Positions 36,045 to 43,627 of a stretch of DNA of 64,000 nt are shown one piece after another. Within the stretch, counting starts at the first letter, position 1. Each line of letters starts with the position of its first letter. Under the pieces are notes generated by a model, which did not search any database, was not told the origin of the DNA, and saw nothing but the letters and a program-made list of their open reading frames with translations. Position numbers and translations under genes: made by a program. Location of the stretch: positions 124,001-188,000 of the forward strand of contig NZ_QFWW01000002.1 in assembly GCF_003265345.1 (NCBI RefSeq), in the 5' to 3' direction. Source of the DNA: Lentzea terrae (GTDB lineage: Bacteria > Actinomycetota > Actinomycetes > Mycobacteriales > Pseudonocardiaceae).

Positions 36045-37172
36045 GTGAGGGTGATCGGACTGATTTCCGGCACGTCGATGGACGGCATCGACGTCGCCGT
36101 CGCCGACCTGTCGATCCACGGCGACGTCGTCGAGCTCGTGCCGGTGCAGTGCGCCGAGCACCCGTTCCCGAAGGACCTCTTGGAGAGGCCGAGGGACCTC
36201 GCTGAAGTGTGCGCCTTCGACACGTCGCTCGGGCAGGCTTTCGGCGAAGTCGCCGCCGGGTACCTGCCGGCGGACCTGATCTCCTCACTCGGCCAGACCG
36301 TGCACCACGAGGTGCAGGACGGCGACTGCCTCGGCACGTTGCAGCTCGGACAGCCGGCGTGGATCGCCGAGCGGACCGGCGTGCCCGTCATCGCCGATCT
36401 CCGGGTGCGCGACGTCGCGGCGGGCGGTCAAGGGGCTCCGCTGGCTTCGACGTTGGACGCGTTGTGGCTGGCCGGTGACACCACCTCGATCGCACTGAAC
36501 ATCGGCGGCATCGCGAACATCACCGTGGTGCGGCCGGACAGCCCGCCGATCGCCTACGACACGGGGCCCGGCAACGCGTTGATGGACGCCGTCATGGAGG
36601 TCATCTCCAACGGCCAGCAGCGCCAGGACACCAACGGCGAGTTCGCGCGAAGAGGGATCGTTCGCGAGGACATCCTCAAGAAGCTGCTCGCCGACCCGTA
36701 CTACTCGAAGCCCTGGCCCAAGTCGACGGGCAAGGAGCTCTTCAACGCCGAGTACCTGCACGGATTTCCGACGGTGCCGGCCGAGGACATGCTGCGCACC
36801 CTCGCCGAGCTGACCGCCCGCACCATCGCGGACGCCTGCCGCGCGCACGACGCGAGCACCGTCGTCGCGTCCGGCGGTGGCATGCGCAACCCGGTGCTCG
36901 TCGAGGCGCTCACGAAGGCGCTGGACCCGATCCCGCTCAAGATCAGCGACTCGCTGGGCCTGCCGCGCGACGGCAAGGAGGCCTACCTCGCCGCACTGCT
37001 CGGATTCCTGACGTGGCACGGGATCGCGAGCAACACGCCGTCCGCGACCGGCGCGTCCGGACCGCGGCTGCTCGGCAGCATCACGCCCGGCAACGGGCCG
37101 CTGCGGCTGCCGGAGCCCGTCACCGGTCCGGTGTCCAAGCTGAAAGTGGGGGAACCGAAGTGGCTGGACTAG
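36045..37172 (+). CDS. anmK: Anhydro-N-acetylmuramic acid kinase AnmK
   Basis: 375 aa from GTG 36045 (GTG 36051 also possible; no strong ribosome-binding site). IGLISGTSMDGIDVAVADL is the family N-terminus; GGQGAPLASTLDALWL, LNIGGIANITVV, DTGPGNALMDAVM and ASGGGMRNPVL are the ASKHA-fold phosphate and sugar sites. Phosphorylates and opens anhMurNAc to MurNAc-6-P during wall recycling. Overlaps the downstream symporter gene by 13 bases. No murQ etherase gene is nearby. Confidence 0.93.
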   Translation: MRVIGLISGTSMDGIDVAVADLSIHGDVVELVPVQCAEHPFPKDLLERPRDLAEVCAFDTSLGQAFGEVAAGYLPADLISSLGQTVHHEVQDGDCLGTLQLGQPAWIAERTGVPVIADLRVRDVAAGGQGAPLASTLDALWLAGDTTSIALNIGGIANITVVRPDSPPIAYDTGPGNALMDAVMEVISNGQQRQDTNGEFARRGIVREDILKKLLADPYYSKPWPKSTGKELFNAEYLHGFPTVPAEDMLRTLAELTARTIADACRAHDASTVVASGGGMRNPVLVEALTKALDPIPLKISDSLGLPRDGKEAYLAALLGFLTWHGIASNTPSATGASGPRLLGSITPGNGPLRLPEPVTGPVSKLKVGEPKWLD

Positions 37173-38719
37173 ATCTCGCGATCATCGCCCTGTTCCTCGT
37201 CGGCATGCCGTTGCTCGGCACGTGGATCGGCGGCAGGCAGAAGTCGTCCACCGACTACTTCGTCAGCGAGAGCCGCATCTCGTGGTGGGTCGTCTGCCTG
37301 TCGGTGGTGTCCGCGGAGACGTCGACGCTCACCGTGCTGAGCGTGCCGGTGATCGCCTACATGGCGACGCCCGCGCAGGGCGGCATGACGTACCTGACGC
37401 TCGCGCTCGGGTACATCGTCGGCCGCATCATCGTCAGCTTCGTGCTGCTGCCGAAGTACGTCGCCGGTGATCTCGTGACGGCGTACGCGTTCCTGGGCAA
37501 GCGGTACGGCAACGGCATGCGCGCCACCGCGTCCGTGACGTTCCTCTTCACGCGGCTGCTCGCGGACGGCATCCGGCTCTTCGCGACGGCCATCCCGATC
37601 AAGGTCGTGCTGGCGCAGTACGGGATCACGGTCTCGTACTGGGCCATCGTGCTCGCGCTCGGCATCGCGATGGTCTTCTACAGCTTCTTCGGCGGCGCCC
37701 GCGCGGTCGTGTGGGTCGACGCCATCCAGATGCTCTGGTACGTCCTCGGCGGCGTCGTGGTGATCTGGGTGCTGGCCGGTCAGCTGCCGGACGGCTGGTT
37801 CTCGAAGGCCGCGGACGCCAACAAGTTCCAGCTCTTCGACTTCGCCTCGTCACCGCTGACGGGCTCGTTCCCGTTCATCGCGGCGTTCTTCGGTGGCGCG
37901 TTGCTGTCGATGGCCTCGCACGGCGCGGATCAGATGATCGTGCAGCGGTTGATGGCCACGCGTGACGTGAAGTCCGCGCAGAAGGCGTTGATCGCCTCCG
38001 GTGTCGTAGTGTTCCTGCAGTTCGCGTTCTTCCTCTTCATCGGCGTGATGATGTGGGCGTTCTACAACGGCGTCGACCCGGTGAAGGACCTGAAGCTCAG
38101 CAACAAGGACGAGCTCTTCGCCCACTTCATCGTCAACGACCTGCCGTCGGGACTCTCCGGCTTCGTGATCGCCGGCATCCTCGCGGCCGCGCTGTCGTCG
38201 TCGCTGGGCGCCTTGGCCTCCTCGACCGTGACGGACGTCTACGAACGCGTCCGCAAGACCCCGATGACGGACGACGAACGCCTGCGCCACGGCCGGATCT
38301 GGACCCTGGTGTGGGCGGGACTGCTGATCGTCTGCGCGGGCCTGTTCGCCTCCTCGAACAAGACCACGGCTGACCCGATCGTGGTACAGGCGCTCGGCAT
38401 CGCCGGCTACACCTACGGCGCGCTGCTCGGGGCCTTCCTCCTCGGCCTCATCTTCAAGCGCGTCACGCAGGCGGACGCGATCATCGCATTTGTGACGACA
38501 GTGCTGGTCGTCGGTTTCGTCATCCTCGGCGTCAAGTTCGCCGGCAGCACGCCTCAGGTGAACTTCGGCAAGGCGACAGGTGACCTGAAATCGTTGACGA
38601 GCTGGTGGAACACGCCCCTGGGGGTGGCGGTCACGTTGCTGGTGGGTGGATTGCTGTCATTGCGGCATTCACGCGGTGTGGCGGTAGGCGACGAGCTCGA
38701 TGTGAAGTCGAAAGCCTAG
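37160..38719 (+). CDS. Sodium:solute symporter (SSS family)
   Basis: 519 aa from GTG 37160, with GGGGGAA upstream inside the anmK 3' end. About 13 TM segments; STDYFVSESRISWWVVCLSVVSAETSTLTVLSVP, GRIIVSFVLLPKY and AAALSSSLGALASSTVTDVYER are SSS signatures (SGLT-like sodium-site Ser/Thr in the helix around the latter). The 13-base overlap with anmK suggests uptake of anhMurNAc, an anhydro-muropeptide or a related amino sugar. Its 3' end overlaps the convergent GNAT gene by 51 bases. Confidence 0.9.
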   Translation: MAGLDLAIIALFLVGMPLLGTWIGGRQKSSTDYFVSESRISWWVVCLSVVSAETSTLTVLSVPVIAYMATPAQGGMTYLTLALGYIVGRIIVSFVLLPKYVAGDLVTAYAFLGKRYGNGMRATASVTFLFTRLLADGIRLFATAIPIKVVLAQYGITVSYWAIVLALGIAMVFYSFFGGARAVVWVDAIQMLWYVLGGVVVIWVLAGQLPDGWFSKAADANKFQLFDFASSPLTGSFPFIAAFFGGALLSMASHGADQMIVQRLMATRDVKSAQKALIASGVVVFLQFAFFLFIGVMMWAFYNGVDPVKDLKLSNKDELFAHFIVNDLPSGLSGFVIAGILAAALSSSLGALASSTVTDVYERVRKTPMTDDERLRHGRIWTLVWAGLLIVCAGLFASSNKTTADPIVVQALGIAGYTYGALLGAFLLGLIFKRVTQADAIIAFVTTVLVVGFVILGVKFAGSTPQVNFGKATGDLKSLTSWWNTPLGVAVTLLVGGLLSLRHSRGVAVGDELDVKSKA

Positions 38720-39592
38720 GCGGGCGAACATGTTCTGCGACGACTCGTTGCCCGAGTAGATCGACGCGGCTGCCTGCGGTCGAGCCCCGTGCTCGGCCGC
38801 GAGCTTCCACAGCAGCTCGGTGACGAGCGCCGCGCCGACACCTTGGCCGCGAACATCGGGTTCCACGGCCACGAAGTCGACGTAGTACTCCTCGGGCTGG
38901 GCCTTGCCCGCCGCGTACCCGATGACGCGTTCACCGTCCATCGCGACGACGACCGTGCGCGTCTCCGGTTTGGACTCGACGAGCTGCTTGCCGGACAGGT
39001 ACGTCCGCGGAAAACATCGCTCGTGCAGCACGGCCACGGCCTCGTGCACGTGTTTGTCGGTGGGCAGGACGCGCATCTCGCGTTCGCTGGGACACTTCGC
39101 GTCCCGCAGCAACAACGTGCGCAACTCCCCGTTGTCCAGTATGTGGATGGCGCTCGCCTTGCCGGCGCTGAAGGCGTGCCGCTCGGCGAACGCCGCCAGC
39201 CGCCGGTGGGCGGTGTGCCCGTACAACTCGAGATCGGTGATGCCGGTGAGGAGCTCGGCGGCGCGCCGGAACATCGCGTCGGCGGTCTGGTCCCAGATGC
39301 GGCTGCCCGCCGGGTGGTTGACCGGTACGTCGACGAACGGCCCGTGCAGCCACGCGCGGCCCAGCTCCGGGTCGATCTCCACGCTGAGCATGCCGGTGAT
39401 GTTGTCGTCGGCGTCGACGGCCACCACCGTGCAGTCGGCCCAGCTGGGCTCGAACTCGGCGAGCTCCGCGCGGAGCTCTTCGACTGTCTCACCGAGGTAG
39501 CCGATGTGGTGCGCTGAGTCGGCCTGGAGCCGGACCAGGAGCGCCATCGTGGCGCCGAGGTCGCCAGGTTCGGCGAAACGGATGTCGTACAT
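38669..39592 (-). CDS. Tandem GNAT acetyltransferase
   Basis: About 307 aa from ATG 39592 (GTG 39613 possible). Two GNAT-fold halves: N-terminal MYDIRFAEPGDLGATMALLVRLQ, running to an ITGMLSVE strand; the second half has the acetyl-CoA loop VEPDVRGQGVGAALVTELL (Q/RxxGxG/A) and a late NESSQNMFARLGF. The first half lacks a clear Q/RxxGxG/A loop, so only the second is expected to bind acetyl-CoA. The layout resembles MshD, but identity with it is not claimed. Substrate unknown. Convergent with the symporter. Confidence 0.8.
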   Translation of the reverse strand: MYDIRFAEPGDLGATMALLVRLQADSAHHIGYLGETVEELRAELAEFEPSWADCTVVAVDADDNITGMLSVEIDPELGRAWLHGPFVDVPVNHPAGSRIWDQTADAMFRRAAELLTGITDLELYGHTAHRRLAAFAERHAFSAGKASAIHILDNGELRTLLLRDAKCPSEREMRVLPTDKHVHEAVAVLHERCFPRTYLSGKQLVESKPETRTVVVAMDGERVIGYAAGKAQPEEYYVDFVAVEPDVRGQGVGAALVTELLWKLAAEHGARPQAAASIYSGNESSQNMFARLGFRLHIELVAYRHTA

Positions 39593-39649
39593 GGAAGGAA
39601 TGGTTGCTCCCACGCCGTCCGGACGCGAGGGAGTTTTCGGTCGCGTAAA

Positions 39650-42460
39650 ATGGCGCGGATGTCCGAGCCCTCACGCCCGCTGATCTCCGCCGAGATCCGC
39701 GGTGCGGCCAACCGGCTCGGCAACCTGCTCCCCGACACGCATACCAGCACGTCACCAGGCGTTTCCTGGCCCGTGCACGTGGGCGTCGTCCCCCGCCAGG
39801 CCGACTGCTACCAGGACCGCCCGGCGCCCGTCTCGCCCGGTCTCACCGTGTTCCGAGGCATGGGAGGCGTCGGCAAAACCCAAACGGCCGCCCACCACGC
39901 GCGCGCTGCCCAGCAGGACCCTGAAGTCGACCTCGTCGTGTGGATCACCGCCACCAGCCGCGAGGCCGTCCTGGCGGGCTACGCCGACGCCGCCGCGCTC
40001 CTCCAGATCGCGACCTCCGACGCGGACACCGTAATCCTGTCGTGGCTCCAGACCACGCCACGACGATGGCTGATCGTCTTGGACGACGTCGCCGACCCGT
40101 CCATGCTGCGCGACCTGTGGCCACCCGTCACCGACACCGGCCAGATCGTGGTGACCACCCGCCGCACGGATTCCGCACTCGCTCGCACCGACTCGACGCT
40201 CGTCGACGTCAAGGTCTTCACGCGCGAGCAGGCCCAGGCCTACCTCGACGCCAAACTGGCCGCCCACCCCCATCTGCGCGAGGGCAGCGCAGAGCTGGCG
40301 CAGGCCCTCGGGCACCTCCCGCTGGCCCTCGCCCAGGCAGTGGCGTACCTCGTCGACCGCGACCTGACCTGCGCCGCTTACGTCGCCCGATTCCGCGACC
40401 AGCGCCGGAAACTCAGCGCGCTCGTGCCGGAGCCGTCGGCTCTGCCGGACGACCACCAGGCTACGATCGACGTCACGTGGTCGCTGTCGATCGAGCTGGC
40501 GAACTCGCTCAAGCCGGTCGGACTCGCTCGGCCGCTGCTGCAGATCGCCTCGCTGCTCGACCCCAACGGCATTCCCGTGGAAGTGCTGACGAGCCCGCCG
40601 GTCACCGCGCGGCTGGCCGAAGTGTCCGGACACGAAGTCGACGCCGAAGCCGCCGCGGACGCGCTGCACTGCCTGCAACGGCTCAGCCTCATGGAATCAG
40701 GTGCCATGCACGCTCTCATCCAGCGTGCCACCCGTGACGACCTGACAGCAGACGATTTTCGAGCAAGCGCCCAGACTGCGGCTGACGCTCTCCACGCTCT
40801 GTGGCCGAACCACGAAGGCAATGCCCCTTTGTTGTCTTCGTTGCACGCCAACGCGTGCGCGCTCGGAGAAGTGGCACTGTCCGAAGTCGTCGAAACCGGC
40901 TGCCACCCTCTGCTGTTCGCCTACGGAGAGCATCTGGGCAAGACCGGTTTCGTCACCGAGGCACACAAGCACTACGAGCGCCTGCTCGATCGCGCAATGC
41001 CGCTGTTGGGCAGCGACCATCCCAGCATCCTTGCCATCCGCAACCACATGACCAACTGGCGCGGGGAGGCCGGGGATGCGATCGGAGCCATCGAGGAGTT
41101 CGATCGGCTGCGGGACGACTGCATCCGGGTGCTGGGTGTGGATCACATCCAGACGCTGTGGGCACGGGGCAGCAGAGCTGTGTGGCGGTTGGAGGCAGGT
41201 GACATCGATGGCGCGACGAAGGAATTCGAGGACCTGCTCAAAGATCAGACACGAATCCTGGGTCCAAACGCGCGCCAAACGTTTGGCACCCGCGCAAATC
41301 TGGCTCACTGCGCACGTACAGCAGGCGACTTCGCCGCAGCGGCCAGCGGCTATGAGCAACTGCTGTCCGACCTGATCGCCGTTCAGGGCAAAGATCATCC
41401 GGATACTCTGCTCGCTCGGAACAACCTGGCAGGCTGCAGGCGCGACGGAATGGACGAGGAAGGAGCCTTGGCGGACTGCGAAGCGCTGGTCGCTGACCAG
41501 ATCCGGGTGCTCGGGCCTGAGCATCCGACCACGCTCACCACCCGCAACAATCTCGCAGGGTTGCGCGGATCGGTCGAGGACGTACGAGCAGCCATCAGCG
41601 AGTTCCAGGAACTCGCGGACGATCTGAGCAGAATCCTCGGCCCGGTTCACCCCCGCACCTTGCTGACTCGGAGCAATCTTGCCCACTGGCTGGCAAAAGC
41701 CGGCGACGTGAAAAGAGCCTTGGAGGAGAGGGAACTCGTACTGCACGACTGCTTGGAGGCGTTGGGGCCGCTGCACCCGATCACGTTCTCCAGCCGCAAC
41801 AGTCTCGCATGCCTGCGTGGAACAGCAGGTGATCCTCTCGGTGCCTCACAAGAACTGGAGAAGCTCGTGGCTGACCAGCAGGCAGTGCTTGGTGCCGACC
41901 ATCCCGACACCCTGTCCACCCGGAACAGCCTGGCGGGGAGCCTTCAGGACACAGGTGACCTGCCCGGATCCATCCGCGAGTTCGAACTGCTCGCCAAGGA
42001 TCAGAGCCGAGTGCTGGGTGCCCGGCACCCGGACACGCTCCTGACTCGGATCGATCTGGCCAACGCCAGGGCACACGCGGGCGATTTCACGCGAGCGATC
42101 ACCGAGTTCAAAGCACTCGTGGAAGACCACACGGAAGTGGCCGGCGCGGACCATCGCCAAACCCTCCGCGTCCGCCTGAGCCTAGCGATGCTGCTCGGCA
42201 CCGCGTCTCAGTTCGGCAAGGCCATCCGCGTCTGCGAGCCCCTGCTGCGAGACCAGATCCGCGTGCTCGGCCCAGACCACGCCGACACGTTGGAGACCCG
42301 TGAACTGCTGGCCAATCTGCGCTACAAGACGGGTGACGTCGAGGGCGCGATCAACGAGCTGGAGCAGCTCCAAGCGGCACTGTTGCGCACCCTCATGCCC
42401 ACCCACGACCGGATCACCAAGCTGAAGCGCGACATAGCCTTCCTGAAGAGATCAACCTGA
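39650..42460 (+). CDS. NB-ARC (STAND) NTPase with ten 42-residue TPR-like repeats
   Basis: 936 aa (ATG 39650; ATG 39659 possible; no clear ribosome-binding site). Residues 70-77 GMGGVGKT are the Walker A; LIVLDDVAD is Walker B; VVTTRR follows (sensor 1), then the GHLPLALAQAVAYL GxP module. From about residue 490 to the end ten consecutive 42-residue units share the pattern DQ-RvLGPdHPdTL-tRnnLA-LR-.-GD-.-A--EfE-L. No effector domain precedes the NTPase (only about 60 residues). Family members are signalling NTPases, some of them NLR-like in phage defence. The function here is unknown. Confidence 0.85.
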   Translation: MARMSEPSRPLISAEIRGAANRLGNLLPDTHTSTSPGVSWPVHVGVVPRQADCYQDRPAPVSPGLTVFRGMGGVGKTQTAAHHARAAQQDPEVDLVVWITATSREAVLAGYADAAALLQIATSDADTVILSWLQTTPRRWLIVLDDVADPSMLRDLWPPVTDTGQIVVTTRRTDSALARTDSTLVDVKVFTREQAQAYLDAKLAAHPHLREGSAELAQALGHLPLALAQAVAYLVDRDLTCAAYVARFRDQRRKLSALVPEPSALPDDHQATIDVTWSLSIELANSLKPVGLARPLLQIASLLDPNGIPVEVLTSPPVTARLAEVSGHEVDAEAAADALHCLQRLSLMESGAMHALIQRATRDDLTADDFRASAQTAADALHALWPNHEGNAPLLSSLHANACALGEVALSEVVETGCHPLLFAYGEHLGKTGFVTEAHKHYERLLDRAMPLLGSDHPSILAIRNHMTNWRGEAGDAIGAIEEFDRLRDDCIRVLGVDHIQTLWARGSRAVWRLEAGDIDGATKEFEDLLKDQTRILGPNARQTFGTRANLAHCARTAGDFAAAASGYEQLLSDLIAVQGKDHPDTLLARNNLAGCRRDGMDEEGALADCEALVADQIRVLGPEHPTTLTTRNNLAGLRGSVEDVRAAISEFQELADDLSRILGPVHPRTLLTRSNLAHWLAKAGDVKRALEERELVLHDCLEALGPLHPITFSSRNSLACLRGTAGDPLGASQELEKLVADQQAVLGADHPDTLSTRNSLAGSLQDTGDLPGSIREFELLAKDQSRVLGARHPDTLLTRIDLANARAHAGDFTRAITEFKALVEDHTEVAGADHRQTLRVRLSLAMLLGTASQFGKAIRVCEPLLRDQIRVLGPDHADTLETRELLANLRYKTGDVEGAINELEQLQAALLRTLMPTHDRITKLKRDIAFLKRST

Positions 42461-42546
42461 GGTACGCCTCACACTCGGGAGTGGCAGCCGGGGCGCAACC
42501 CAGATTCGGGCTTGCAGGGCTGGTGAGGGTGGGGGACTCTTCTACA

Positions 42547-42885
42547 GTGAGTGAGGAAACGATCCAACTCGATCTCAACGAATCCGGGGTGGCCGTCGAC
42601 CTGCCCTTGCCGACGAACAACCGGGACCAGGTCCAGGGCGTTCCGTACCGGCCGGTCGAATTCCGTGACGATGATCTGCCCACTGCCCTCGAACGTGCCG
42701 CCGCCTGGCTGCGGCAGACGCAGGAGTGGCTGGGTGAGCCCGTGGACGTCATCGCAGTTCATCTCGACTACGACGACACCAAGGGCAACCCGTACTACGA
42801 CCTCAAGTTGCTGTGCAACGACGAGGACCTCGCGGGTGTGCCGAGGGTCATCCGAGACAACGAAAGGGCCGCTACCGGTCAGTAG
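42547..42885 (+). CDS. Conserved hypothetical protein
   Basis: About 112 aa from GTG 42547 (VSEETIQLDLNESGVAVDL). Acidic, mixed alpha/beta, with IAVHLDYDDTKGNPYYDLKLLCNDED near the C-terminus; no signal peptide or TM. Not recognised. Lies 86 bases after the STAND gene and 24 bases before plsC on the same strand. A longer frame from 42481 has a poor start. Confidence 0.55.
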   Translation: MSEETIQLDLNESGVAVDLPLPTNNRDQVQGVPYRPVEFRDDDLPTALERAAAWLRQTQEWLGEPVDVIAVHLDYDDTKGNPYYDLKLLCNDEDLAGVPRVIRDNERAATGQ

Positions 42886-42909
42886 CCCCTGCCAGCTACC
42901 GTTCGGAGC

Positions 42910-43623
42910 ATGTCGGATCGCGTATATCCCCCGGTGATCGCCGCAGCGAAGCTCGCGTTCAAGCTGCTCGACCTGCGGATCACCGTCGAAGGGGCGCACC
43001 ACGTCCCGCGCACCGGTGGAGCCGTGCTGGCGTCGAACCACGTCAGCTACCTCGACTTCATCTTCGCGGGCTACGGCGCACGTCCCTCGGGGCGCCTCAC
43101 GCGGTTCATGGCGAAGCACGAGATCTTCGCCAACAAGATCGCAGGGCCGCTCATGCGCGGCATGCACCACATCCCCGTCGACCGGAGCGCGGGCCAGGCC
43201 TCCTTCCAGCAGGCCCTGTCCGCGCTCCGCACCGGCGAGGTCGTCGGGATCTTCCCCGAGGCCACCATCAGCCGCTCGTTCACGGTCAAGGACATCAAGT
43301 CCGGCGCGAACCGCCTGGCGCACGAGGCCGGCGTGCCGCTCATCCCCGTCGCGCTGTGGGGCACCCAGCGCCTGTGGACCAAGGGCCGGCCCAAGGACCT
43401 CACACAGCGGCACGTGCCGATCACCATCCTCATCGGCGAGCCGTTCGAGGCCTCCCCCGGTGACTCCGGCGACGCGTTGCTGCGCAAGCGGATGCAGGAC
43501 CTGCTGGACAAGGCACAGGCCGACTATCCCAACGAGCCCGGTGCCTGGTGGGTCCCGGCGCACCTCGGTGGCACCGCGCCGACGCCCGAAGAGGCAACCG
43601 AACTGGATGCCAGGCGACCATAG
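42910..43623 (+). CDS. 1-acyl-sn-glycerol-3-phosphate acyltransferase (PlsC family)
   Basis: 237 aa. ASNHVSYLDF is acyltransferase motif I (NHxxxxD). Block III reads VVGIFPEATISRSF (FPE with T in place of the usual GTRS), and VPLIPVALWG is block IV. Transfers acyl chains to lysophosphatidate or a similar acceptor at the inner membrane. The start follows the hypothetical gene by 24 bases. The C-terminus (PEEATELDARRP) ends five bases before the likely GTG of the AfsR-like gene, so they may be co-expressed. Confidence 0.88.
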   Translation: MSDRVYPPVIAAAKLAFKLLDLRITVEGAHHVPRTGGAVLASNHVSYLDFIFAGYGARPSGRLTRFMAKHEIFANKIAGPLMRGMHHIPVDRSAGQASFQQALSALRTGEVVGIFPEATISRSFTVKDIKSGANRLAHEAGVPLIPVALWGTQRLWTKGRPKDLTQRHVPITILIGEPFEASPGDSGDALLRKRMQDLLDKAQADYPNEPGAWWVPAHLGGTAPTPEEATELDARRP

Positions 43624-43627
43624 GGAC

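Noticed and set aside
43016..43627. Upstream extension of the AfsR-like frame through plsC
   Set aside because: The extension is out of frame with plsC and of poor composition. The BTAD regulator's HTH begins right at GTG 43628.
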